Of a stretch of DNA of 64,000 nucleotides, positions 18,797-27,563 are shown one piece after another. The first letter of the stretch is position 1. Each line of letters begins with the position of its first letter. This stretch comes from Teredinibacter purpureus (GTDB lineage Bacteria; Pseudomonadota; Gammaproteobacteria; Pseudomonadales; Cellvibrionaceae): NCBI RefSeq assembly GCF_014217335.1, contig NZ_CP060092.1:1877501-1941500 (forward strand). Direction: 5' to 3'. The notes beneath the pieces are model-generated. The model was not told the origin of the DNA and made no database searches. It saw only the letters and a list, made by a program, of their open reading frames with translations. Made by a program: the position numbers and the translations under genes.

Positions 18797-19047
18797 CGAA
18801 AAGCGCTATCAATAACAATGTAAAATAAATTTACGAGGGAATAGCGTTTGTGAATTAATCAGCGATATTCTGAAGGCGCCTGAAAGTATTCTTTGTCGAT
18901 ATAAATCGTATTAGGGTGATTTCTACGCTGGGGTTGTAACGATACTCAGTAAAGCGTTGTTGATAGAAGACGGGTTTTTATCCAAGCGTCTTATTAGGGG
19001 CGAGTTAATGAAGCGATTACTTCGTATTAACCTTGCCAGTAAATTAC

Positions 19048-19206
19048 GTGGTTAACTGGTTGTTTTTTCGCGGTGTATACGCTAAAGCGTGCGGTGATTT
19101 AGAAGCTGTCTTCGACGGCCCTACTGCCGGATTTTCTCTCTTAGGTGTAATGGATGAAGATAACACCGAAATTTATGCTGCCGTTGCTATGAATACTCGT
19201 AATTGA
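19048..19206 (+). pseudogene. small protein-like frame, probable 3' remnant of a gene
   Basis: The frame is open from about 19012 to the TGA at 19204-19206 and lacks an ATG near its beginning; GTG at 19048 would give 52 residues. Its composition is protein-like (GDLEAVFDGPTAGFSLLG, EDNTEIYAAVAMNT). A separate ATG frame at 19008 (MKRLLRINLASKLRG) stops where this frame takes over, so a single frameshift could join them. A perfect hairpin 11 bp after the stop supports a genuine gene 3' end. Family unknown. Confidence 0.3.
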
Positions 19207-19216
19207 TAGCATCTTT

Positions 19217-19252
19217 AGATTGAATGCCAATACGTTGATTGGCATTCAATCT
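19217..19252 (+). terminator. perfect 15-bp hairpin, probable terminator
   Basis: Arms AGATTGAATGCCAAT and ATTGGCATTCAATCT are perfectly complementary around a 6-base loop. Only a short TT follows, so it is not a classic intrinsic terminator, but it directly follows a coding-like frame. An operator or mobile-element end is an alternative. Confidence 0.5.
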
Positions 19253-19702
19253 TGGCCTTCCAAAAATTATAGCGTTAGGTAAGGCGAGAATGTCGCGCAG
19301 CAAGTGCATCCAAATATGCCGTGTGTTGATGCAGGGAGGTGCGCCTGCCTCAGGGCTTTCAATGGTGCTTATTCTATTTTAACGCCTGCACAATGTCCTG
19401 CTTTTAAATTTTTTAATTCGGCGGTGTAAATTGTGTAAGTAGAGGTGACGGCATTCAAGTATAAACTTTATTTTTACTAAACCCATTAATACACAATAGC
19501 AGCCTTTTACGGCACAGTTAACAGACTGTTTAGGGTTACGATACACTGCACCAAAAAACCTTGGGCGAAATTTCCGCTAGCAGAAAATGGTTTTCTTCCG
19601 TCGCGCAACGCAACCAGCCACCTTTTTCACATTATTGAGCATACGTTGTATATAAATAATTTTATCGTGTCCAATTAATACCCGTTTTCGGTATCGGTCT
19701 CA

Positions 19703-19936
19703 ATGGCGGAGCACCTTTACAGGTTAAAAACCCAGCATAAGTGGATTACCCCCTACGAAGAGATGTTAACGCTGCTCGATAAATTGGCCGTTCCCCAAAC
19801 AGCATTCAAACAGGCCGAAAGCGTACCCGTAATAATGGGCGCGAAAAATTATGATACAGAGAGTGACCTAACTAAACTTGTCGATTTTGCCGCGTTTAAG
19901 CAACCTAACCTTGGGTCATCCGATACGGAATTTTAG
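19703..19936 (+). CDS. hypothetical small protein or fragment
   Basis: A 77-residue frame (ATG at 19703; the frame is open back to about 19677). It has an amphipathic, protein-like sequence (EEMLTLLDKLAVPQTAF, ESDLTKLVDFAAF) but no domain I recognise and no clear ribosome site. It could be the C-terminal relic of a longer gene. It sits in a region without other intact genes, so expression is doubtful. Confidence 0.3.
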   Translation: MAEHLYRLKTQHKWITPYEEMLTLLDKLAVPQTAFKQAESVPVIMGAKNYDTESDLTKLVDFAAFKQPNLGSSDTEF

Positions 19937-20926
19937 CGATTATTTATACTATCAATGTCAATAAATAAAATACCAAGCGCGAATATCTCGTGGATTTTTC
20001 GCATGCTGTACAGGAAAGCCTACTACCCCCCCCAATTTATCGAAAAATTAGTTGCCTCGCAGTCCATGTTATTTTTTTATACAGTATTGTTTTTAATAAT
20101 CTTGAGTACAAACAATATTTGAACGGTAACACTAACGGTTTGTGCGGTTTTAAAGGCGTTAGTGAATATTTGAAATTTAAAACCCGGTGGTTGTGCACGT
20201 CACCTTCGTTACGATTAACGCGATCGACTATGCGTGTCAGGTAAGTGAACAGGGAAATGGTTTCTTGCCGCGGTTCTTCGAGGAACGTTAATTCGGGTGC
20301 CACAATGAGTGAATTAATTGGTTTGTGGTCTTGTGTTGGTGGCGCCATAAGCAGTTCGATGTTTTTCATGACAGGGCGTGCATGATTATGGTATTTCAAT
20401 ACGCGACTCTCATTCGGCTGACGTTGGATGGGCTTAGGTCGGAAAGTTTCGTGGCCAGAGTGAGTTGACGCCTTATATCAATTTGCGATAGATCATCAAA
20501 CTGTTTTGGTTTGCTAAACCGGTTTCATCGGCGGGATTATGTTAACAACCGCCCATTTTTCAGGCATTCCCGCACTTTAATCATACCTGTAATATTAAAA
20601 GCGAATATCGCGTTTTTTGCGTTCCCATAGCGGCTTATTGTTAAATTGACAATTTCCAGCGTTATCAACGACAATCCGGCTTCTGATTCCATTTCTGCAC
20701 ACACAAAAATAATAAAAACATGCTGTGTGAACTAAACGGGGAATGGGTTAAGGGTAATGACAATAAAAAAATAATTTTCTCAACGACTACCCCTTGGGAT
20801 CAGTGCAGTTAACCTTGTTTGTAAAAACACTCTCAAAAGCTACTTTCCCTTCAATTTGGACTGTTTGACTTCAAACGTTCGTATGAAATCGTAGCGCTAA
20901 AATAACGGAACAAAGAGGATACAATA

Positions 20927-22207
20927 ATGACAGTAACGGGTTTTAAATCAGGGTATTTAGGTCGCGCAGCGAAAGCGTTAGCTATTCCCCTCCTATCGGT
21001 TGCGGTAGTTCTATTTTCGGCTGGCAGCAATGCTCAAGTCACTATTTCTGAAAACGAAGAAGGTAACAACGACGGTTATTTCTTTACGTTTTGGAAAGAT
21101 TCTGGCGACGCATCAATGACGCTTTATGACGGTGGCCGCTATACCTCAAGTTGGACAAGTGCCACTAACAACTGGGTTGGTGGTTATGGCTGGAACCCCG
21201 GTGGTCGCAAGACAATTACGTACTCTGGTAGCTATAGTGCCAACAACACCAGCTATTTAGCACTTTACGGCTGGACACGAAACCCGCTGATCGAATACTA
21301 CATTGTTGAAAACTGGGTGAACTATAACCCAAGTTCCGGCGCGGATAATTTCGGCTCGGTCACCATAGATGGCAGTTCTTATCAGCTGGCCCGAAGCCAA
21401 CGTGTAGATAAGCCCTCTATTGATGGAACGGCAACTTTTTATCAATACTGGAGTGTACGTAACAATAAACGCACCAGCGGAACCATCGATATTGGTGCTC
21501 ACTTTGATGCGTGGGAATCCGCAGGCTTAAGCTTAGGTAACGAGTTCTATTACATGGTAATGGCAACTGAAGGTTATCAAAGTGGTGGTAACTCAGATGT
21601 AACCGTTACCGAAGGCGGCTCTGGTTCTAGCTCAAGCACGAGTTCAAGTAGCTCTTCAAGTTCCAGCAGTTCGTCTAGTTCTAGCAGTTCGTCTAGTTCT
21701 AGTAGCTCTTCAAGCAACGGTGGACAATGTTCTTGTGACTGGTACGGCAGCTCTTACCCATTATGTAACAATCAAAACAGTGGCTGGGGTTGGGAAGCTA
21801 GCCAGAGCTGCATTGGTATAGACACCTGTTCATCTCAGTCTGGTGGCGGCCCTGTTGGATCAAACTGTGGTGGCAACTCTAGTTCGTCTAGCTCTTCCAG
21901 TAGTTCCAGTTCCTCCAGCAGTTCTAGCTCTTCAAGTAGTTCCAGTTCCTCCAGCAGTTCTAGCTCTTCAAGTTCTAGTTCATCTAGCAGCTCTAGCTCT
22001 TCCAGTACGGGTGGCAATGGTGCAAACTGCAGCGGTGTAAATGAATACCCTAACTGGACTGCAAGTGACTGGTCTGGCGGTAGTAACAACCACGCTGAGT
22101 CTGGCGATCAATTGGTTTACGAAGGTACGTTGTACCAAGCCAACTGGTACACCAGCACCGTACCGGGTAGCGATGCGTCTTGGAGTACCGTAGGTAGTTG
22201 TAACTAA
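20927..22207 (+). CDS. secreted GH11 endo-1,4-beta-xylanase with CBM10 and CBM5/12-like modules
   Basis: A 426-residue exported enzyme that cuts the xylan backbone. A signal peptide ends near residue 36 (FSAGSNA). The GH11 jelly-roll domain spans about 38-228: nucleophile Glu123 in [11 protein letters not shown] and acid/base Glu215 in [10 protein letters not shown] poly-Ser linker follows, then a CBM10 module with six Cys ([27 protein letters not shown]), a second poly-Ser linker, and a C-terminal CBM5/12-like chitin/cellulose-binding module with Trp residues ([22 protein letters not shown]). The poly-Ser linkers are typical of Cellvibrionaceae plant-wall enzymes. The ribosome site AGAGGA lies 9 bases before the ATG. 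A hairpin after the stop suggests a single-gene transcript. All key residues are intact. Confidence 0.95.
   Translation: MTVTGFKSGYLGRAAKALAIPLLSVAVVLFSAGSNAQVTISENEEGNNDGYFFTFWKDSGDASMTLYDGGRYTSSWTSATNNWVGGYGWNPGGRKTITYSGSYSANNTSYLALYGWTRNPLIEYYIVENWVNYNPSSGADNFGSVTIDGSSYQLARSQRVDKPSIDGTATFYQYWSVRNNKRTSGTIDIGAHFDAWESAGLSLGNEFYYMVMATEGYQSGGNSDVTVTEGGSGSSSSTSSSSSSSSSSSSSSSSSSSSSSSSSNGGQCSCDWYGSSYPLCNNQNSGWGWEASQSCIGIDTCSSQSGGGPVGSNCGGNSSSSSSSSSSSSSSSSSSSSSSSSSSSSSSSSSSSSSSSSSSSTGGNGANCSGVNEYPNWTASDWSGGSNNHAESGDQLVYEGTLYQANWYTSTVPGSDASWSTVGSCN
21667..21702 (+). repeat. tandem 18-bp repeat in first poly-Ser linker
   Basis: Two exact head-to-tail copies of an 18-base unit beginning CAGTTCGTC, each encoding six serines with mixed AGT/AGC/TCG/TCT codons. 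It indicates linker growth by local duplication. Confidence 0.85.
21901..21972 (+). repeat. tandem 36-bp repeat in second poly-Ser linker
   Basis: Two exact copies of a 36-base unit (21901-21936 and 21937-21972) beginning TAGTTCCAGTTCC, in frame and encoding serine only. The repeat could expand or contract by slippage and change linker length by 12 residues. Confidence 0.9.
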
Positions 22208-22227
22208 CTGTAACTAACTATCTCAAT

Positions 22228-22270
22228 CTGGCGGTGCGGCTGTAGAAGTCGCTCGCCAGGCTTCTTCTTA
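22228..22270 (+). terminator. probable terminator after the xylanase gene
   Basis: Arms CTGGCG (22228) and CGCCAG (22254-22259), extended inside by GCGGCT pairing with AGTCGC, form a long stem about 20 bp after the stop, followed by the pyrimidine-rich CTTCTTCTT. Confidence 0.6.
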
Positions 22271-22289
22271 ATTAACTGTTTAGTGTAGT

Positions 22290-22733
22290 ATGAAATTAAA
22301 AAAATTATTAACGAGTCTATCGCTTTTACTTTCCGCTCTCGTCATTTCTATTGCAACACCTCTCGCCGTCGCTCAGCAGCAAGTTTTTTATATTGGCACG
22401 TTCCAATCTAACGAAGCCATGACGCTGGCCAGCATGGAAGCAATGGACGGTATACCCGAGAAAGAGAAAGTCCATTATCGAAAAAAATTCTTTGGTAAGC
22501 TGGTAAACGAATTTCGTTTTGACTCGTTCACTACGTATTTTGCAAACCTGCCACCAGAAGCTAAAGATTTTGTTCCCGCTGATATCAGGCGAATATCGGA
22601 CAATGCTGTTCGTATAAAATATTTTCATGAGCAACGCGGTGAAGTTGTTCGGGAGCTTACTTTTGTAGACGGCTGTTACAGTATCCCCGTAACGATTTGG
22701 CAATTTAAAGAATACTTTTGTAAAATACACTAA
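22290..22733 (+). CDS. hypothetical exported protein
   Basis: A 147-residue protein with a clear Sec signal peptide (LLTSLSLLLSALVIS, cleavage likely after LAVA-Q near residue 28). The mature part is charged and mixed (GIPEKEKVHYRKKFFGKLV) and contains two Cys near the end (DGCYSIPV and FCKIH), which could form one disulfide. No known domain is recognised. It starts 82 bp after the xylanase and is followed 54 bp later by a small lipoprotein gene, so these two may form a unit. Function unknown. Confidence 0.7.
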   Translation: MKLKKLLTSLSLLLSALVISIATPLAVAQQQVFYIGTFQSNEAMTLASMEAMDGIPEKEKVHYRKKFFGKLVNEFRFDSFTTYFANLPPEAKDFVPADIRRISDNAVRIKYFHEQRGEVVRELTFVDGCYSIPVTIWQFKEYFCKIH

Positions 22734-22787
22734 GAAGCGTCTGCTTAGCTTTTATTATCGGTTTTATAACAACCCAAAAGAATAATA

Positions 22788-23159
22788 ATGAAAAAATGGT
22801 ATTTTATTGTTGCAGTAACACTTGGTTTAACAAGCTGCGAAAAAAATGAGCATCGGTTTGAGCTTACTGTGGATAAAGTGGAATTACTTAAAGGATTTAT
22901 GCTAAAAGGGCTTGCGCTTTCGGGTACTGTGACTTACGGCTGTATTGCAAATGAAGACTGGTTTTTTATTCAGCGCAACGGTGAGTTAGTGCAAAAAGCG
23001 GATACACGCCTATTAAAAATAGCGAACCTAAAAGCAGGTGAAGCCTTCGACGGTAAAGCCAACAAAGGCGATTATGCGACCTTTTTTATTCCCGACGGAA
23101 ATACCGGTGATGTACTGGTGGGAGATTCTATTGTGAGTAGCACCGTTTCGTGCCAATAA
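22788..23159 (+). CDS. hypothetical small lipoprotein
   Basis: A 123-residue protein with a short lipoprotein signal: MKKWYFIVAVTLGLTSC places the lipidated Cys at residue 17. The rest is a compact beta-rich-looking sequence (ALSGTVTYGCIANEDWFFIQ, GNTGDVLVGDSIVSSTVSC) with two further Cys. No family is recognised. It follows the exported protein gene on the same strand at 54 bp and may be co-transcribed. Cell-envelope location is inferred from the lipobox only. Confidence 0.65.
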   Translation: MKKWYFIVAVTLGLTSCEKNEHRFELTVDKVELLKGFMLKGLALSGTVTYGCIANEDWFFIQRNGELVQKADTRLLKIANLKAGEAFDGKANKGDYATFFIPDGNTGDVLVGDSIVSSTVSCQ

Positions 23160-23342
23160 GCTGGTCAATAGAGCGTAATCGTTTTCAGACCTTACTCTTA
23201 CAGTGCCGCTTGGGTGAGTTGTGTGCTTAAGTTTTTAACATTACCCCCACGTCTTTTTGGCAAGATACCTTGTGCTCATTCAGTTGAGCTGTCCATAGCG
23301 TTCATCTTTCAAGTGTAATCCTCTGTAAATTATCGTTTGCGT

Positions 23343-23424
23343 AAGGGAGGATTTATGGTTGAACATCTCATACACACGATTGCGTTTACTCATCATGGCC
23401 TCCAACTATTTAACGGTTAGACCG
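23343..23424 (-). pseudogene. higA: higA antitoxin relic
   Basis: On the minus strand this segment reads GLTVK-stop-LEAMMSKRNRVYEMFNHKS, matching the intact HigA at 48674-49045 (GLTVKDLEPMIGKSNRVYEI, then LNHKRS) with an in-frame stop and several substitutions. The nucleotide match to 48768-48845 is also plain. Only the helix-turn-helix core survives. The remainder of 23160-23774 shows no gene. Confidence 0.8.
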
Positions 23425-23774
23425 TTTTGTTTCCTCTCGTCAGACGAAAAGTGTATAAACCGTAAGTAGGTCATATTGTGCATTTTAAACGTGAGCCAGT
23501 AAGAATAGATGGCCGAATGTATGGGTGAAATAGGGTTTTCATGTTGAATATAGGTATACGTCTTTCTACTACGTATACGCAAAGTGTAATGTGTAAGCGG
23601 TTTTTTAGGATAGCATTATAAGGGGCATGTAAATGCGATAGTATAGTTGTTTGGGTGGGAGCATCATTCAAAATGATACCGGTATTTAGCCGTATGTTAA
23701 CGTGTGGCGAATAGGTGTATTTTTTTTGATAAACGCGCAGAAAGTTACTTTATGCCGAGGGATAGGTTGACACT

Positions 23775-26606
23775 ATGAAAACAATGGGTGCAAAGGACGC
23801 AGGGGAAAATGACGCGATAAAAAGTGACCCTACCTCGTATGGGGGTTATCAAAATATTCCCCGCCAAAATGAGATTGTCGGTACCACGATGAATCGACTA
23901 TCATCCACGTTTAGTCAGAATAACGTCCCCACATTGTTACACGCGAATCTCGCTTCACCACTGGAAAATGACCGCGAATCTTTTGTAAACCCCGTTCATT
24001 TTGCTGTCCAACGCAAATCTATTACTGCGCATACTTCACACGACCATCGACATTCATCATCAAGCAGTTCTGCTAACAATACCGGCCTTCCCAATACGTT
24101 GAGAGCGGGCATTGAAAACCTGTCGGGCTATTCTATGAGTGATGTGCGGGTGCATTATAATTCGAGCAAGCCTGCTCAACTGCAGGCGCACGCCTATGCG
24201 CAGGGCAATGAAATACATATGGCTCGAGGCCAGGAACAGCACTTACCGCACGAGGCGTGGCATGTTGTACAGCAAAAGCAGGGGCGAGTGCGTGCAACGA
24301 CGCAATTACGTTCCAAAGTCAATATTAACAACGATGTAGGCTTAGAGCGCGAAGCCGATGTGATGGGCGAAAAAGCGCTTAACCAGAGTGTTTCGAACGC
24401 GAAGGCGCGGCCTCTGAAACGTGTGTCGTCCGTCAGTGTGGCCAGTCAGGCCAAAGCCATAGTGCAGCGGGTAGAAGTGGGAGCGAGGCCTTTCGAAGCG
24501 GGTTACGGTAATGTTTTATCCGATACCGATTGGTTTCCAAAAGCCAAACAATACGAGCAGCGATTGGGTGCCTATGCGTCTAACCATCCAAGTGCATCGC
24601 GAGCCATGTACAGGGGCCTCAGTAAAATGGTTGAAGTGTTTGAAAAATTCTACCGCGATGAATTTGCGGCCGATAAAGGCGCTATTCTAAAAAAGCTATT
24701 CTTTCGTGACGACCGAACAAGTGCGGGACAGGTGGGGCTAGACCTTAATGTTGACAAAATGCTGGAGGTTCTTGGAACAGGCAGTATACGAGAGAGAATG
24801 ACTGCCTTTTATAACGCGTCATATTACGGTGCGGGTTATGGGGAGGATCTCGGTGAAGGGTTCAAGGCCGTGTTACTGGATATTGTGCACAACTCAAAAT
24901 GGGATGAATCGGATGCGCTGGGTCTGGACACCGGCTCACTAAGGGAGCAAGGGAGGTACATGGGTGGGTGGAGTCGATCGGCCATTCATGCGTTAGTCTC
25001 CAGTATAAAAGAGGAAAAAGCTTACAACTACAGTGAGGATATTTTTGCATTAGGAAACTTAACGTACCAAACGGACGATAGATACCTTACTAATACCCGC
25101 GAAATTGCTGAGAGCCAGAAAGATAGAGCCGATCGTCCTGACGTTGAAAAAGCACCACATCGTAAAACGCCGGAGGGCTACCGCAAATTGGGTGTTGCGC
25201 TTTCTGATAGCGAGCTAGCCTATTTATTTCCTGACGAAAAGCCCGAGTCAGTATGGGATAAAATGACGTGGTCACAAAGTGATTATCGTCGAGACAAAAC
25301 AAAGGATACACCGCTGTCGTGGGAGGAGGGTGACGTCTGTTTTGAAATATCGCCAGAGAATAGTTGGTACAAACGAATTCACGATAAGTTGAAAATGCCA
25401 GTTGTAGCGGGTGTATCGGGTACCACAGCACGCATGTTAAATTCGTTTAAATGGCTAAATACGGGTGTTAATGCACTTGAGTTTAGGCTCGCCATAATGG
25501 GGTGGATGCTTACCTCGTGGGATCACTCGCTTTATGAGATTTTGCGCGGTTCTCACATTGCGGGCGTAAAAGGCGAAAATGAGGAGGAATCTGTTAAGGA
25601 TGTTATTCGCATGTACATGAATGTACCGCCGTTGTCGATAGAAAGCCTGCGCACAAATGTGGGCGAAGACGGCATGTTTCCCCATGAGTTTATTTATCGT
25701 AAACAGACATTAGAAAAAAACTCGGATAATTCACAGGCAATTGTGCCGGGCGAAAGTAGCAGTGGCGTAGATATTGCCGACACAGGAAAATCAACCCTCT
25801 ATAATATTTTTGGAGCCAAGAAAGGGGGCTATTCAAACCTTACAGAGGCGCACGCCATTGCCATCTATACCTATACAAGCGGCGCTCATAACATATTAAA
25901 TTCGGTCATGAGTTTTAATATGTCGGAGTTGCTGGCGAAGAAAGCAATTTGGGGAAAACTAAGTAATATTGTTGATTACCATGCTCAGCGAAGTTTTCTA
26001 GCGGATAAGCAAGCGAAGGGGACGAATACGGCGAAAGACGACCAAGATTTGCTGACGTTAAAAGCGTCACCCGTGGAATGGATAAATGTACTAACCCCGA
26101 AGAAAGAGTCCATTGTTAATGTGTTGGGTGATTCTACTTTACAGCCAGAACAGCGCGATACTTATCGAGAAAAAATATTTAACCCTTGGCTGAGCGCATT
26201 AATAGATCAGATTTACCCTGAATTACATATGCACGCCAATATGACCGTTGAGGGTTTAAGTAACTTGCCATCGGTGGACGGGGCGACCGTTTGGCGCGGG
26301 GATTGGGTCAGTAAGTTTAGTATGGACTATAACGAAGGAGAGACTGTTGCTTTTGACACATTCTCGAGTTTTTCGCGTAAGCGTAGCAACGGGGAAAATT
26401 TCGCATCGCAAGGTAGCCTATCGAATAAAATGTTAATTAAGCTTGATTTGACAGGTAAGGGTGGCAAGGATATTAGCGGGTTATCAATGTTCCCTAATGA
26501 GGAAGAAGTGTTGCTAATGCCCGGTGCGATGATGAAAATTAATAAAGCTTCTTGGATTAAAATAGCCGGTGAAGATGTGTGGTTTGTTGAGGCTGAAGAA
26601 AAATAA
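23775..26606 (+). CDS. DUF4157 protein with C-terminal ADP-ribosyltransferase-like domain (putative eCIS effector)
   Basis: A 943-residue protein with no signal peptide. Residues ~108-200 form a DUF4157 domain: NLSGYSMSDVRVHYNS, AHAYAQGNEIHMARGQEQH and the zinc-protease-like HEAWH (His159-His163), then GLEREADVMGEKA. DUF4157 marks cargo or effectors of extracellular contractile injection systems. Residues ~230-800 are of unknown type. The C-terminal ~110 residues resemble an R-S-E-class mono-ADP-ribosyltransferase: Arg841 in VWRGDW, an S-T-S-like block TFSSFSRK (862-869) and the ExE-like EEEVLLMPG (909-917), the usual order and spacing. I infer a toxin that modifies host or competitor proteins. 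No eCIS structural gene or obvious immunity gene is in the window. Domain calls are by eye; DUF4157 is firm, ART moderate. Confidence 0.8.
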   Translation: MKTMGAKDAGENDAIKSDPTSYGGYQNIPRQNEIVGTTMNRLSSTFSQNNVPTLLHANLASPLENDRESFVNPVHFAVQRKSITAHTSHDHRHSSSSSSANNTGLPNTLRAGIENLSGYSMSDVRVHYNSSKPAQLQAHAYAQGNEIHMARGQEQHLPHEAWHVVQQKQGRVRATTQLRSKVNINNDVGLEREADVMGEKALNQSVSNAKARPLKRVSSVSVASQAKAIVQRVEVGARPFEAGYGNVLSDTDWFPKAKQYEQRLGAYASNHPSASRAMYRGLSKMVEVFEKFYRDEFAADKGAILKKLFFRDDRTSAGQVGLDLNVDKMLEVLGTGSIRERMTAFYNASYYGAGYGEDLGEGFKAVLLDIVHNSKWDESDALGLDTGSLREQGRYMGGWSRSAIHALVSSIKEEKAYNYSEDIFALGNLTYQTDDRYLTNTREIAESQKDRADRPDVEKAPHRKTPEGYRKLGVALSDSELAYLFPDEKPESVWDKMTWSQSDYRRDKTKDTPLSWEEGDVCFEISPENSWYKRIHDKLKMPVVAGVSGTTARMLNSFKWLNTGVNALEFRLAIMGWMLTSWDHSLYEILRGSHIAGVKGENEEESVKDVIRMYMNVPPLSIESLRTNVGEDGMFPHEFIYRKQTLEKNSDNSQAIVPGESSSGVDIADTGKSTLYNIFGAKKGGYSNLTEAHAIAIYTYTSGAHNILNSVMSFNMSELLAKKAIWGKLSNIVDYHAQRSFLADKQAKGTNTAKDDQDLLTLKASPVEWINVLTPKKESIVNVLGDSTLQPEQRDTYREKIFNPWLSALIDQIYPELHMHANMTVEGLSNLPSVDGATVWRGDWVSKFSMDYNEGETVAFDTFSSFSRKRSNGENFASQGSLSNKMLIKLDLTGKGGKDISGLSMFPNEEEVLLMPGAMMKINKASWIKIAGEDVWFVEAEEK

Positions 26607-26753
26607 TTAGCCGCCGATACCCATTATGCATCACGTTTAGGGGCAATGTTTTTGGGTTTTTCGCTTAGCGTAAAATCATACGTATATCCTTGCTATGTTG
26701 GCTTGCTTACCTATTCTTATAGGGTTGGTTTAGCGGCAAAAAAAGGACATAAG

Positions 26754-27563
26754 ATGAAACATCTTCTATGGGTATCTATTGCGTGCATGCTCTTAACGGC
26801 ACCAGTATGTGCAGAGTACGGTCAAACCGGATTGATTAATGTGAACGTAGGTGATTCACCTACGGGCTATACACCGCCTCAGCCGGTGACATTATTTGGC
26901 TGTAATAACACCGTATTTAAATCCAGTGTGAGTTGGGGTACTAAAAATCAGGTGGTGGGTGATATACCTTACGGGCATGCTATTTCGGATTCCGGAAAGC
27001 CATATTTTATTAGTCAATATTACGTGGCTTCTCCGCCTGCCTACCGCGGCCCTGATAATAAACAATATCCTTTTATCGGCTTAGTAACGCCCGATCGTTT
27101 TATCTTCAAAGGTGAGCGGCCAGCTCAAATAGTGGATTTAGATTACAGAATTCTAAGGCCAACTTATCTCAAGGATGTGCCTGTAGATTTCAACTTTAAA
27201 TACAACAACAAAACCTGTAACGAGCAGAAAGTAACGGCAATTCCAATTAACACCGAATGCAAAAACTTCCCGTGGAATATTGGCGCGTTGGGGGCATCCG
27301 GTATCGGGCAATTAAGCCATGATGGAGGCAGAGCTTTTTTGCCGTTTTTAGGTGATAACGTAGATCCATTACAGTGTAATGTTACGCTATTAGACGATGT
27401 TGTATTGGCCCACGAGGTGTATTTTTATTCAGCGGAAGGCTTAACTAAAACCATTAATTTAACGGCGTTAGAAGGTGCTTCTAAGAAGGGGGAAAACATA
27501 ATGAATTTAGTGTGTATGCCTAGAGCGGCAGACGATACTCCTGCCGGTTGTGCTGCACCGTGA
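26754..27563 (+). CDS. hypothetical exported protein, coupled to an oxygenase
   Basis: A 269-residue protein. I choose the ATG at 26754 because AAAAAGGACATAAG directly precedes it and a signal peptide follows (HLLWVSIACMLLTAPVCA). The mature part has Pro/Gly-rich sequence (NVGDSPTGYTPPQPVTLFG) and six or so Cys, which fits an extracellular disulfide-bonded protein; no domain is recognised. Its stop overlaps the GTG start of the 2OG-Fe(II) oxygenase gene by 4 bp, suggesting that the two products work together. Function unknown. Confidence 0.65.
   Translation: MKHLLWVSIACMLLTAPVCAEYGQTGLINVNVGDSPTGYTPPQPVTLFGCNNTVFKSSVSWGTKNQVVGDIPYGHAISDSGKPYFISQYYVASPPAYRGPDNKQYPFIGLVTPDRFIFKGERPAQIVDLDYRILRPTYLKDVPVDFNFKYNNKTCNEQKVTAIPINTECKNFPWNIGALGASGIGQLSHDGGRAFLPFLGDNVDPLQCNVTLLDDVVLAHEVYFYSAEGLTKTINLTALEGASKKGENIMNLVCMPRAADDTPAGCAAP

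Larger units (their letters stand above)
18797..20926. other. gene-poor region of about 2.1 kb with decayed fragments
   Basis: Between the SDR and the xylanase there is no convincing full-length gene. Short protein-like frames occur at 19048-19206 and 19703-19936, a perfect hairpin lies at 19217-19252, and a 120-residue minus-strand frame at 20037-20399 has no recognisable domain. The pattern suggests an old deletion or decayed genes. Confidence 0.5.

Noticed and set aside
20037..20399. 120-codon minus-strand frame in the gene-poor region
   Set aside because: Some stretches look protein-like, but no domain, ribosome site or neighbour supports it; kept only as a mention in the region note.
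21640..22010. repetitive DNA considered as a CRISPR array or minisatellite
   Set aside because: The repeats are tandem, lack spacers, and encode the poly-Ser linkers.
21835..22089. frames rich in Leu/Glu or Val/Pro/Ala overlapping the xylanase linker
   Set aside because: They arise from reading the Ser-codon repeats in other frames.
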